Source of the DNA: CATOSP01 sp965216155
Lineage (GTDB): Bacteria > Chloroflexota > Dehalococcoidia > Lucifugimonadales > UBA3495
Length of the DNA stretch: 64,000 nt
Direction: 5' to 3'
Assembly: GCA_965216155.1 (NCBI GenBank)
Contig: CBDCFD010000006.1
Coordinates: 1,406,863 to 1,470,862 of the forward strand
Part shown: in pieces, positions 43,653 to 52,699 of the stretch
Layout: every line of letters starts with the position of its first letter
Numbering within the stretch: position 1 is the stretch's first letter
The notes under the pieces: model-generated
Databases searched by the model: none
What the model was told of the DNA's origin: nothing
What the model saw: only the letters and a program-made list of their open reading frames with translations
Position numbers and translations under genes: made by a program

Positions 43653-45102
43653 CTAGCAGGCTGCTGAAAAACCCGGCGTGGCCCGACTATCCAAAGGGAA
43701 CGGGTTAAAATAGGATCACCCTGGACGCCACCCTGGACGCCACCCTGGACGGAGGTTGAGCCGATGCGCGGGAGATATGATTCACAGGTGACTATGCTGG
43801 CCTTCATTGACCTGGAAACGCGAGGACCTGGAAACGCGAGCGCCAACGGATCATCCCCTGCGTGTTATCAAGATGCTGGCGGACCAAGCCCTGAAGGCGC
43901 TATCCCCGGACCTGGACCGGATGTACGCCAATGTGGGCCGTCCGTCGATCCCGCCCGAGCGGCTGCTGAAGTCGTCATTGCTGATTGCCCTGTACTCGGT
44001 GCGCAGTGAACGGGCATTCTGCGAACAGTTGGACTACAACCTCCTCTTCCGGTGGTTTCTGGATATGAACCTGATTGAGCCCAGCTTCGATGCCACCACC
44101 TTCACCAAGAACCGGGAGCGGCTGCTGAGGCACGGAGTGGGCCAGGCTTTGTTCGGCGAGGTGGCGCTGGAAGCGGAGCGGCAGGGCCTGCTGCCGGACG
44201 AGCGCTTCACGGTGGATGGAACCCTGATTGAGGCGGCAGCCAGCCTGAAGAGCTTCAAACCCAAGGACGGTGATCCGCCCAGGGCAACCGATGCCGACCC
44301 GGGCAACCCCTCGGTTGACTTCCATGGGGAACGGCGCAGCAATGCCACCCACCAAAGCCACCCACCAAAGCACTACGGACCCGGAGGCCCGGTTGCTGCG
44401 CAAGGGTAAAGGCAAGGAGGCCAGGCTGGTGTTCATGGCCCACGCCCTGATGGAAAACCGGCATGGAATGCTGGTGGACTTTCAGACCACCCGAGCGACG
44501 GGTACGGCGGAGCGGGATATTGTGCCGGAACTGTTGGAGCAAGCCCGGGGACGGGGCTTTCATCCCAGAACGCTGGGCGGAGACAAAGGCTGCGACACCC
44601 GGGACTGCGTGGCGGACCTGCGGCGGCGCGGGGTAACGCCGCACGTCGCGCAGAACAACAAGGGGCGGTCCAGCGCCATTGATGGCCGGACCACCCGGCA
44701 TACTGGGTACGCGGTCAGCCAGCGGATTCGGAAACGGGTTTCGGAAACGGGTTGAGGAGATCTTTGGCTGGATGAAGACCGTGGGAGGATTCCGGCGGAC
44801 CCGTTACCGGGGATTGGACCGGACTGGTCTGGCGGGGAACTTGGTGGCCACGGCCTACAACCTGGTTCGGATGGCCAAGCTGCTGGGGCAGGCGGCGGCA
44901 ACTCCGGAAGCCCGGATGGCATGACCTGACAATGGGCTAGCTGGGTCTGGCTATGCCCGGTGCCCCCAAGAGGGCCGGTCCGCGAAGCCGAAGGGGCTGA
45001 AAGTCCCGTGTGAACGGCACAATTTCCTCCAACAGGACCCGGGCATCAACGACTTGACCCGTCGATTCCGGACGTGAACACCTTTGTTCAGCAGCCTGCT
45101 AG
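43653..45102 (+). mobile_element. IS1182-like insertion sequence
   Basis: CTAGCAGGCTGCTGAA (43653-43668) and TTCAGCAGCCTGCTAG (45087-45102) are perfect 16-bp inverted ends. CTAG at both tips may be a 4-bp target duplication. 1,450 bp with one transposase gene that is broken by three small tandem duplications. A 12-bp unit CACCCTGGACGC is also repeated three times ahead of the gene (43717-43750). Confidence 0.8.
43764..44924 (+). pseudogene. IS1182-family transposase with three micro-duplications
   Basis: DDE transposase. Frame pieces: RYDSQVTMLAFIDLE; then TDHPLRVIKMLADQALKALS to DERFTVDGTLIEAAASLKSF; then RKGKGKEARLVFMAHALMEN to RSSAIDGRTTRHTGYAVSQR; then RKRVEEIFGWMKTVGGFRRT to the end. 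Each break is an exact tandem duplication: 16 bp at 43809-43840, 13 bp at 44345-44370 and 13 bp at 44729-44753. Removing one unit of each restores a single open frame. Confidence 0.85.
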
Positions 45103-45219
45103 TAGTCAGTCATGTTTGAAATAGAAGGTGTTCTAGGGAAGTAACCGAACACTGGCAATTTCTTGCTTGTCCAAACCCCTACCGGAACAACTGCTATTTC
45201 TCGGTTGACTGACTACTAG
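45099..45219. mobile_element. 121-bp MITE-like element
   Basis: CTAGTAGTCAGTCA (45099-45112) and TGACTGACTACTAG (45206-45219) are perfect 14-bp inverted repeats. The left end shares its CTAG with the right end of the IS1182-like element. The right end supplies the stop codon of the neighbouring HTH gene. Confidence 0.6.
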
Positions 45220-45407
45220 CGGGCCGCAACCAGGGACGTCGCGTAGGCTTCCACGTCGGTCCTCCGGTGACGCACGCCTCGCTGGCCGACTCTCAGGGCA
45301 GGGCCCAACTTCCCTTCTTTTCTGAGTTCGTAGTAGGTCGACTTGGAGATCGCGAGCAGGATGAGAATCTCGGAAATTCGCATTAGCTGAGTGTCTTCGG
45401 CAGACAT
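45216..45407 (-). CDS. AlpA/excisionase-like HTH protein, C-terminus altered
   Basis: 63 aa: AEDTQLMRISEILILLAISK, STYYELRKEGKLGPALRVGQ, RGVRHRRTDVEAYATSLVAA. This is the winged-helix AlpA/HTH_17 fold used as excisionase or prophage regulator. Its stop TAG comes from the end of the MITE-like element, so a few residues may be missing. It may belong to the integrase island 2 kb away. Confidence 0.65.
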   Translation of the reverse strand: MSAEDTQLMRISEILILLAISKSTYYELRKEGKLGPALRVGQRGVRHRRTDVEAYATSLVAAR

Positions 45408-45768
45408 AGGCAACACCCCGAACACAGAATCTGTGATTCAGGGGCACGCCGGATTCTCTGGGAGTTGGTCCCTCCGCCTGGCAGGCAGGCGAAGAATTGT
45501 GTTTTCGGACGAGACGCATTGTTCGTCGTTCGTCCTCAAAAAGTTCGGGGTGCCTTGTCAAAGGGCCCGCAGTTATTTTTTTGTGGAGTAGCAGGTGTGC
45601 AGCCTCACCAAGAGGTTCAGCTGTTAGTCATTCAGCCCCAAGGGCAACAGCCATCGTCGGTTGCGAACGATGCTCTATTTGGCCAGAGTCCCGGCATACT
45701 CCTGATAGCTTGTATGATTCCAGTATAACATGTTGGGCTGGCCAGCAGTTGAAGCAGTCTTCAAACAG
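45408..45768. other. Intergenic, nothing recognised
   Basis: No gene or repeat supported in this stretch between the HTH gene and the ISAs1-like element. Confidence 0.5.
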
Positions 45769-45930
45769 CAGGGCAATCGCGTTTTAACTGCGGAGGACTT
45801 TCAGCAGGTAGTCCTCCTTCCAGCCGGCCTGGAGGCGTTTCCCCTGGATGCCCACCTTCAGGCTCGTTTCGTTCTTGAGCAGATTGTGCGAAACCTGCCG
45901 CAGCGTCGCCATGTTCTGCGGTGCGTGGTC

Positions 45931-45953
45931 CCCCGTTTTCACGAGGGCAGGCT
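45931..45953. repeat. Palindrome inserted in transposase, 3' site
   Basis: On the gene strand AGCCTGCCCTCGTGAAAACG plus GGG, an imperfect palindrome that adds an in-frame TGA. It resembles the palindromes at 46728-46747 and 2338-2364. Confidence 0.6.
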
Positions 45954-46727
45954 CTTACGCACCCGGCATTGGTCTTCTCCGAAGGTCACGTCCAGGCTCC
46001 AGTGCAAGGAGTTCTCGATGCTCCAGTGAGTGCGCACCACCTCCAGCAGTCGCTCCGCCGGGGCATCCAGGCTGCTGATGTAGTACCGGGGCTGTACCGT
46101 GGTCTCTTCCGGCGTCTCCCGGCGGCCCACCACCTTGACCACCGAGCGCAGGCTGGGCCAGTCCTGGCCGGTGCTCAGGTACTCCAAGCAAGATGGGTCG
46201 CTGATTGTCCAGCACTCCCGACGTTCTATCCGTCCGTGGTTCTTGTTCAGGGTGGTGGCGTAGTCGTGGGGAACACCCTCGAAGCCGAACTCCTCCGCTC
46301 CCTCGAACAGGTCCCGCACGTCTTCGTACAGTTGACCCTGGTTCTCCTTCAACGCCAGCACGTAGTCGGCGCCCCGGTCCAGAATCCCCTGGGCGATGTC
46401 CTTCTGGCAGCCCATGGCGTCGATGGTGACGATGGTGACGATGCACCCTTTCAGTTCCAGCATTTGCAGCAACTGGGGAATGGCAGTGATTTCGTTGGAC
46501 TTCTCCTCGGTCTTCACTTGGCCCAGGGTCAGCGTGTTGGCCGAGGCCCAGGCGCTGACCAGGTGGATGGCCCGCTTGCCCGAATTGCGGTCGTGGGAAC
46601 GCCGTACCGTCTTGCCATCGATGGCCACCACTTCCCCGGGGACCAGGTCGGACACCGCCTGGGTCCAGGCCATGAAGCACTGCTGGAACTGCTCCGGGTC
46701 CAGCCGGGAGAAGACGTCGCCGAAGAG

Positions 46728-46747
46728 CCTGCCCCCGCGAAAGCGGG
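46728..46747. repeat. Palindrome inserted in transposase, 5' site
   Basis: CCTGCCCCCGCGAAAGCGGG splits the codons for HDT-LFGD. It matches the CCTGCCCCCG core of the palindrome at 2338-2364. Confidence 0.65.
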
Positions 46748-47054
46748 GGTGTCGTGGGACGGGATCCCGTGGGGCAGTTCCAGGAAGGTCTGGAACCATT
46801 CCAGCTTGCTCTTGCCGAACAACTCGATGTAGACCCAAGAGTCGGCCCCGCAGATGACGGCGCAGATGGCAATGGCAATGATGTCCAGCAGTTTGTGCCG
46901 CTTGCACCGGTCTATCCTGGGGTCCTCCAACGTCTCGAAATAATCCATAATGGACGCGCCCTTCCCCTCCCTCATCACTCCCCCCGTCTCCCCTTCACAT
47001 CACTGGACTCGTATGCCTGGCCAAGTCTACCAATTTATAACGCGATTGCCCTGC

Positions 47055-47663
47055 CGATTGCGGCGGCTGGATAAGTCCATCGCCCGGTCGAGGAAGATCC
47101 ACGGCAAGAACCAGCACAGCAATCGGAGAGAACGCAAATACCGGCTGAGAGAGACGGCACACGCCCGGGTAAGGAACATTAGGAACGACGCCCACCACAA
47201 GGCCGCATCCGCTATAACTGCGACGCCCGTCGGCAAGGTGGTAGTGGAAACCCTAAACGTGTCTGGGATGATGAAGAACCGCCGTCTGGCCCGCGCCCTG
47301 GCCGATGCTTCGCTGGCTGCTTTCATCGCCAAGATCGAGTACAGGTGCGGATGGCTGGGAATCTCCATCGAGAAGGTTGACCGCTGGTTTCCCAGCACAA
47401 AGACCTGTTCCGAGTGGGGAGCGGTACGGCCCAACATGGACCTGTCTGAGCGGACGTTCATCTGTCATTCCTGCGGAGTGATGCTGGACCGGGACCTGAA
47501 CGCCGCACTGAACCTGCGAAACGCCGAGAGCTGCCCGGCGTCAGGACGTGGAGCGGAAATAAGACCGTGCGGCCAATGCCGTCCGGCTGCTGCCGTGAAG
47601 CGTCAAGAGACTGCTGTCATCAATAACCATCGGTTAGACCTGATTGGCATAGGTTCTCAGTAG
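47055..47663 (+). pseudogene. tnpB: TnpB (IS605-type) 3' fragment
   Basis: C-terminal half of a TnpB protein: RKIHGKNQHSNRRERKYRLR, KVVVETLNVSGMMKNRRLAR (RuvC-II Glu), KTCSEWGAVRPN and FICHSCGVMLDRDLNAALNL (zinc finger and RuvC-III Asp). One zinc Cys is Trp (CSEW). The N-terminal half, including RuvC-I, is missing at the ISAs1-like insertion at 47053. It is a different TnpB lineage from the two IS607 kinds above. Confidence 0.75.
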
Positions 47664-47952
47664 CGGCAGCAGTCCCCTTTCCCCTGGGTCGGGTTCTTGG
47701 CCTGGGATACCCAGAATACCAGTTGGGGCCGGAGCCGGCCGGCGCTCGCCCCCTGGTCGTCCATGTATGCCGCCCCTCCTTGCTTTCAAGACCCGGGCGC
47801 TCCCAGACGGGCCGTCATTGCGCACTTTCTTGCTTTCCGAAAATCGCCCGGCGGTGTAGAATGTCGGCCGTGAAATGATGCTTTTCAGGACAGCCAAAGT
47901 AGCGGCGACTCCGGCCCGCCGGTCGGCCTTGCCGCCAATTGCCAGGTGCGAA
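47664..47952. other. Intergenic, nothing recognised
   Basis: A short GC-rich spacer; no gene, clear promoter or repeat supported. Confidence 0.45.
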
Positions 47953-48669
47953 ATGAGCACACCCGACACCTTCGCCAACACTTCCCAAGTCCGGGGCCGG
48001 TTCCGGCTGCCGGACCCGCCCCGGCGGGAACCCGACGAGATGACCAGCTACGACCAGTTGCACAAGACCGGCAACTCCTACCACTTGGCCCAGCACTTCG
48101 GCAATCCCGAAAGGACGCTGGTGGAGGCGGACCGCTGGATAATCGCCGAGCCGGGTTCCTTCCGGGACTTGGCTCGGTATCCGGACTTGCTGGTGGCCTT
48201 CGGAGTGGATCCGGCAGCTTACAAGGCCAGCAACGGGTATGTGGTTTCGGAGCAGGGGAAGCCGCCGGACTTCGTGCTGGAGGTGGCGTCGGAGAGCACG
48301 GCGGAGATTGACGTGGGAGAGAAGCGGCTGGACTACGCTGCCCTGGGCATAGGGGAATACTGGCGGTTCGACGAAACGGGGGAGTATCACGGTGTGCGGC
48401 TGGCTGGGGAGCGGTTGGTGGAAGGGGAGTACGCCGCCATAGACATCGAGGACCTCCCGGACGGCAACTTGCAGGGGTGCAGCGTGGCGTTGAACTTGAA
48501 CATTCGGTGGGAGGGGGGTGAGCTGCGCTTTTACGACCCGGCCACGGGCCGACCCATCGCCACCCTGGCGGATGAACGCACCCGCGCCAACGCCCAGCAA
48601 GAGGCCCGCGCCGCCGCCGAAGCCCGCGTCCGCGAGTTGGAGGAACAGCTCCGCCGCCAAGGCGCATGA
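47953..48669 (+). CDS. Uma2-family (DUF820) putative endonuclease
   Basis: 238 aa. PD-(D/E)xK fold: PDLLVAFGVD, then SEQGKPPDFVLEVASESTAE with the D...E pair and KRLDYAALGIGEYWRFDETG. This is the typical Uma2 core. The C-terminus is a predicted coiled coil (RTRANAQQEARAAAEARVRE). Uma2 genes are very numerous in Chloroflexota and Cyanobacteria; their role is unknown, possibly mobile or defence-linked. ATG 47953 has AGGTG upstream. A related broken copy lies at 55415-56147. Confidence 0.82.
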   Translation: MSTPDTFANTSQVRGRFRLPDPPRREPDEMTSYDQLHKTGNSYHLAQHFGNPERTLVEADRWIIAEPGSFRDLARYPDLLVAFGVDPAAYKASNGYVVSEQGKPPDFVLEVASESTAEIDVGEKRLDYAALGIGEYWRFDETGEYHGVRLAGERLVEGEYAAIDIEDLPDGNLQGCSVALNLNIRWEGGELRFYDPATGRPIATLADERTRANAQQEARAAAEARVRELEEQLRRQGA

Positions 48670-48871
48670 CGCCGCCGCCATTGGAAAGCGCCGACCCATT
48701 GAAAATGAGTAGCCGATAGCCATGTCCGGCGACAACAGGATGACCTGCCGCCACGTAACGCGTCGAACGCTTTCACCTCTGCTTTCACTCCATACATACT
48801 CTTGTCAGGTCAGACCCCCACCCGCAAAATCCAGCCACATCCCTGTCCGCGGCTGACAGTGACCCTGCGGC

Positions 48872-49242
48872 CTAGTACTAAACCAAATCAGGATTGGCAG
48901 GGATAAAGGCGTTTGCGTCTGGCGTCTTGGGCAGTGAACCGCCAGTTAATGGTAGCTCCTATCGCGTTCCGCTCCGACACGTCCAGTGCGGTGGCCACCT
49001 GGGGGGCGGTCCAGCCCACATCTATCTTAATCAGAATGCGGGCCCGGGTAATCGCCTGTGCGGAACTCCTCCCAGCCCTGATCATCTTCCTGAGCCGTCC
49101 CTTTTCCTGTGTTGCCAGCCGGACTCCGTACTTCTCCTGCACCATGACCACCTCACATCCCACAACCCTTCGTCTATCCCCAAGGTAGCATCCTGTCTGT
49201 GCTCATGTACTAACTGACAATGCCAGATTGGCTGAATACTAG
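48872..49242 (-). mobile_element. Internally deleted IS630-like element
   Basis: Imperfect inverted ends of about 28 bp (CTAGTACTAAACCAAATC on the left; the complement of the right end begins CTAGTATTCAGCCAATC). The 371-bp body holds only the first 60 and last 20 codons of the transposase, so it is a deletion derivative that could be moved only in trans. Confidence 0.6.
48888..49163 (-). pseudogene. IS630-family transposase remnant
   Basis: N-terminal HTH part EKGRLRKMIRAGRSSAQAIT, RARILIKIDVGWTAPQVATA, fused at about residue 66 to the typical C-terminus INWRFTAQDARRKRLYP. The whole DDE catalytic domain is absent. Confidence 0.7.
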
Positions 49243-49666
49243 ACGTGACTGCCTTTAAGGCAGCGCCGGGGGACGCTCTGCTGACGCAGCGGGCGATGGG
49301 GAGGTTTGACCGCACTTCCAACAGGTGTGCCGGCTGGAGCGGCGGCGGCCAGTGATTGGCCAAGGCCCAGGTGACGGTGAGCTATGCGGTCGCCAGTCTG
49401 CCCGCCACCGCCCACCTCTCACCTCCTTTCGCCCTGTTAGGCATTGCCCATACTCCACTGCCCACCGGAAAATGAAAAGGCCCTGCCAATCTACCCAATG
49501 CTATCGCATGTGAATTCTTGGAGCAGAATCCGGGTGCGATTGCGGTTCTGGATGACATCTTTGTTGGGCAAATGTCAGAGCTTATGGCCGGGAATCTATA
49601 TTTTTGGGCCAACTCGGCCTGATTAGTTGGTAATTCAGTCCTCAAATTTTCACGTGGCACAGCCCT
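49243..49666. other. Non-coding stretch with an isolated repeat
   Basis: No gene supported. CCTGCCAATCTACCC followed by AATGCTATCGCAT at about 49483-49510 resembles the ends of the MITE at 49667-49863 in a rearranged order. Confidence 0.4.
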
Positions 49667-49863
49667 GGTAGACTGGCAGGACTATCGCATTAGGATTCCG
49701 CGGGTACGAGTGATGCGTCTTTGGGGCCATAGACGCTTGCCTTGGTGGAACGAACGTTACGCACACGCGGCAGCAAAACCAGGAATATGGGGTCCAATTT
49801 CCCATCAAGATTGGCAAGTCAGACTTTCAACTTCCCAAATGCGATAGCCCTACCAGTCTACCC
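49667..49863. mobile_element. MITE with ISAs1-type ends
   Basis: GGTAGACTGGCAGGACTATC (then GCATT) on the left and its near-perfect complement AATGCGATAGCCCTACCAGT (then CTACC) on the right form terminal repeats of about 25 bp with a few mismatches, 197 bp apart. The inner CAGGRCTATCGCATT resembles the CAGGGCAATCGCGTT ends of the ISAs1-like element, suggesting mobilisation by a related transposase. Confidence 0.55.
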
Positions 49864-50630
49864 GACATGTTAGTCCGGCAAGAGGGGTGAAGGACCGGCT
49901 CCGGGAAGCTGGGTCAGCGGGGGCTTGGTGGGGGAAGGCTTGGCAGGAACAGCCCCACCATAGGGATACCGGTCACAGCGCCAAACTGAACCTGATCACG
50001 AAGGTTCTTGATTTTGTCCAGTTTGGTGGACCCGGGACTCCATAGCTCGCCGCGCTCTGTTGGCGGCGGAGCGTTTGCCGTAGAGGTCATAATTCGCGTA
50101 GCGTTGTGCCGGCAGACATTCCGGAAGTCCCTGGGGCTTCGGAAGTCACGGAGCACGTATTCATCGCCCGGAGGTGTCCGTTGTGCCGGATCTGGCCAAC
50201 GGAGGCCGCCCCAGATTTCGGAGACGACCCCCTCTGCCCGGCGGGAAGTGGCCGTGCGCTGGACCGGCAGCGGTTGGCGAGGGGGATCAACCCCGTATCC
50301 AGTACGGGGCAGGCTCTGGTCAGCCTGTGAACTTATTTGCCGCCCTGCAGGAGGAAGGCCGGCTGCATGTTAGTCCGGCATAAGGACCATCCAATGGTAC
50401 CTGCAAACGGTGCATCAGGTGCATCAATTGAAGCTGAGCGCAGGGACCATCGCCGGTGTGGCGCAGCAAGTGGCGCAGCAGACCCGGCCGGTCGTAGCTG
50501 GAACGCATCCGCAGCAGTCCGGTGGTCCACGCCGATGAGACCGGCTGGCGGGAGAACGGAGTCAACGGCTGCGTTTGGACCTTCAGCCCTGACTGTCAGA
50601 GATGTGAGTTTCGGCGGAGCCTGGCCCTGC
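49864..50630. other. Non-coding stretch bounded by a 15-bp direct repeat
   Basis: CATGTTAGTCCGGCA occurs at 49866-49880 and 50367-50381, about 500 bp apart. No gene in between or to the right was recognised; frames are short and lack family signals. Confidence 0.4.
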
Positions 50631-51346
50631 TCACGGATAGGGTATGACGAAGGTGGTCACTCCCGCCCCTTCCGCCTGCGCCGATTGGGCCGGGTTCATC
50701 CTGGACGTGATGATGATCGGGGTGACGGCCCCTTCGGTGATGGCCCCCAGTATGCCGGCCCGGGTTTTCGCCCGGTCGATGTCGTCCCGGTCCGCCGTGA
50801 GGGAGACCTCGACGACCGCGTGCCGGTTGTCCTCGGCCGAGATTATGAGGTCGGCTTCGAAGAGGTCGGCGCAGCCGTCCTGGCTGACAAGTCCGTTCCA
50901 GATGGCCTGGTCGATGGCGCTGTTCAGCCGGGGATCGGTCAGGCCGTCCTGGTTCAGGGCAACGTAGGAGCCTGTGAAGCCCAGGATAAACCTTGACCGG
51001 GCCAGGGCCTTGGTGCGAACGGTCCGTTCGTACTGCCCGCCTTCCAGGTTCCCGAGCCGTCCTTCGATGGCGTTGAGCCGCTGGTCGGTCAGCCGGTTGG
51101 TCTCCTGCTGGGCCTGATTGAATTCCCGCTGGGCTTCGTTGGCTTCCTGCTGGGCCTGATTGAATTCCCGCTGGGCGCTTCCTGCTGGGCCTGATTGAAT
51201 TCCCGCTGCGCCTCGACGAAGCGGTCGAACCGGCCCGGCAGGTCCAGAAGTTCCTGAGTCAGGAGGAGCGCTCGTAGCGCCTCGGCCCAGGTGGGCTGGT
51301 CACGCAGGATGCGGGCCAAATCTTCGATGGTGTTGATCGTGGTCAT
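50631..51346 (-). pseudogene. Coiled-coil protein with nuclease-like C-terminus, frameshifted
   Basis: Starts MTTINTIEDLARILRDQPTW, then a 14-residue coiled-coil repeat AQREFNQAQQEANE present nearly three times at DNA level. Between the first and second unit bases are lost and the frame shifts. The C-terminal frame reads NRLTDQRLNAIEGRLGNLEG, RNSAIDQAIWNG-like text, DLFEADLIISAEDNRHAVVE, VSLTADRDDIDRAKTRAGIL and stops at 50631. The E-V-S and upstream Asp resemble a PD-(D/E)xK core. Family name unknown to me. Confidence 0.6.
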
Positions 51347-51353
51347 GCGTGAA

Positions 51354-51458
51354 TTATACCTCAGCCGGATCGCCGGCTGAAATGTGGGTCACGTTACTTC
51401 GGTCCTGGTGACCACCACCGTGTGTGTGCCGGTGGCGTTGTAGCCATTCTCCGATACC
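51354..51458 (-). pseudogene. Scrap of a surface-protein beta-sandwich
   Basis: The minus-strand frame IGENGYNATGTHTVVVTRTE resembles the end of a cadherin-like beta-sandwich repeat. It is cut at 51458 by IS607 copy 2. Confidence 0.35.
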
Positions 51459-51499
51459 ATTGTAAAAATGGTTCTTACTGGTAACAACCACTCTCTTAC

Positions 51500-52007
51500 G
51501 CGCTCCCTTGCGGGAAGCGCCGCCGAAGCACAGCCGGACCAGGCCCGTCGCCGCGTCGGCCTCGACCCGCGCCAACCTGGACCGCAGGTTATCCAGCCTG
51601 CGCATCTTCTGATGGACCCGGCGCGAATCACCCTTCTTCCCGGCGCCAGCCAACTCCTTGCCGGCCCTGCGGACCAGGCCCTTCAGGGTCTCGATATGCA
51701 GAAGCTGGGACTCCCGCGCCCCCGAGACCTTCCCCTCCAGGGATACCCGCACCGCGTTGAACATCCGGGCCGGTATGCCGTATTCCCTGACGCATGCCCT
51801 CTTCATCGATGCGGCGGACCTGCCGGAAGAAACCTCCGCAAAAAGACGCCTCTGCACCCTGCCGTACAGTGCGGCATACGCGGACAGGGCCGCGTCATCA
51901 CACGAAATTCGCGTCTGGTACGTGGCCTGCATCAGAGCTCCCCGGCCGCGGCGACGGCCCGCTCGGCCCTTCTCCGGGCGGAACGCTTCCCGTACAGACG
52001 GGCGCAC
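51500..52007 (-). pseudogene. tnpB: TnpB of IS607 copy 2, C-terminal half deleted
   Basis: From MQATYQTRISCDDAALSAYA (ATG at about 51933) the protein follows copy 1 to RLVRLCFGG-like sequence (LARVEADAATGLVRLCFGG), then falls into the element end (ASRKGARKRVVVTS). All RuvC motifs are missing. About 85-90 percent identical to copy 1 in the retained part. Confidence 0.75.
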
Positions 52008-52522
52008 AGGGACGTCATCACCTCGGTCGCGTCCCGGACCAGATCATCCTCGACTTCACCGTCATCCACGACCAGGATGCGGGCGCCCCGGGCCGGCAGG
52101 GCGGCTTCGATGTACTCGAAGCCGAAACGGCAGAGCCGCTCCCTGTGTTCGACTATGATCGTGCCCACCGAGGGGTCGCCGATGATCCGGCGCAACTGCC
52201 GCCGGTTGCCGTTCAGACCGGACCCGATTTCCTTGACGACCTCATCGGGGCGGCAATCATGCTGAGTGGCCCACTCGGCCAGCCTGCCGGCCTGGCGGTC
52301 GAGGTCGCCGCGCTGGTCCGCGGAGGAGACCCTTGCGTACAGAACGCACCGCGCACCGCCCTCGGGAGGAACGATGACGTAATACCGGCCATTGGGGAGT
52401 TGCTCGATCTGAAGGCCGGGGGGCAATTTGCCCTGCCGGTGCAGACGGGAGGTGGTGGCCTTGTTGAAGCCGTAGAGACGGCCCCACGCCGTCAGGCTGA
52501 TGCGCTTGCTGATAACATCCAT
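51932..52522 (-). CDS. tnpA: IS607-family serine recombinase, intact copy
   Basis: 196 aa. N-terminal DNA-binding domain MDVISKRISLTAWGRLYGFN, ATTSRLHRQGKLPPGLQIEQ. The catalytic domain has CVLYARVSSADQRGDLDRQA with both Arg and Ser, EHRERLCRFGFEYIEAALPA and the C-terminal helix MTSLCARLYGKRSARRRAER. ATG 52522 is intact, unlike copy 1 (ATA). It could serve both copies in trans. Confidence 0.88.
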   Translation of the reverse strand: MDVISKRISLTAWGRLYGFNKATTSRLHRQGKLPPGLQIEQLPNGRYYVIVPPEGGARCVLYARVSSADQRGDLDRQAGRLAEWATQHDCRPDEVVKEIGSGLNGNRRQLRRIIGDPSVGTIIVEHRERLCRFGFEYIEAALPARGARILVVDDGEVEDDLVRDATEVMTSLCARLYGKRSARRRAERAVAAAGEL

Positions 52523-52699
52523 ACAATACGATCTTATGTACTAACTTTTGAACTGTTGCCAACCCTTCACGTCCATCGCCAGGCATATACGCCGTGCTGT
52601 TGTACCATCGCTCTGGTACTATAACGGCCGACAGCCAAGAACCCCAGTGCAGTTCAGCAAATTGGATATCGCAGTATTACCCACATTCTTGGAGGCGGC

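Larger units (their letters stand above)
45784..46948 (-). pseudogene. ISAs1-family transposase broken by two palindrome insertions
   Basis: MDYFETLEDPRIDRCKRHKL, IAICAVICGADSWVYIELFG, then VVAIDGKTVRRSHD (DDE Asp), DYVLALKENQGQLYEDVRDL and THWSIENSLHWSLDVTFGED (Glu). Two inserts break the frame: 20 bp at 46728-46747 between HDT and LFGDVFSRL, and 23 bp at 45931-45953 between CRVRK and DHAPQNMATLRQ. Both are CCTGCCC...GGGG-type palindromes. A 9-bp in-frame duplication (IVTIVT) also occurs near 46420. Removing the two inserts restores about 374 codons to TAA 45784. Confidence 0.82.
45769..47053 (-). mobile_element. ISAs1-like insertion sequence
   Basis: CAGGGCAATCGCGTT (45769-45783) and AACGCGATTGCCCTG (47039-47053) are perfect 15-bp inverted ends. 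The 1,285-bp element carries one minus-strand transposase. It is inserted in a TnpB gene whose 3' half continues at 47055. Confidence 0.82.
51459..52564 (-). mobile_element. IS607-type element, copy 2, with deleted tnpB
   Basis: 1,106 bp with the same two ends as copy 1 (ATTGTAAAAATGG... and ...TGTTGCCAACC, CC at both junctions). The recombinase gene is intact but the 3' half of tnpB is deleted between GGGAAGCG and CCGCCGAAGC. The element could still move by its own recombinase. Confidence 0.78.

Noticed and set aside
43717..43750. Three CACCCTGGACGC repeats as a CRISPR or iteron array
   Set aside because: Units are contiguous without spacers; this is a simple tandem repeat next to the IS1182 transposase.
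50337..50996. A 219-codon plus-strand frame
   Set aside because: Its right half is antisense to the nuclease-like gene at 50631-51346, and its left half shows no recognisable features.
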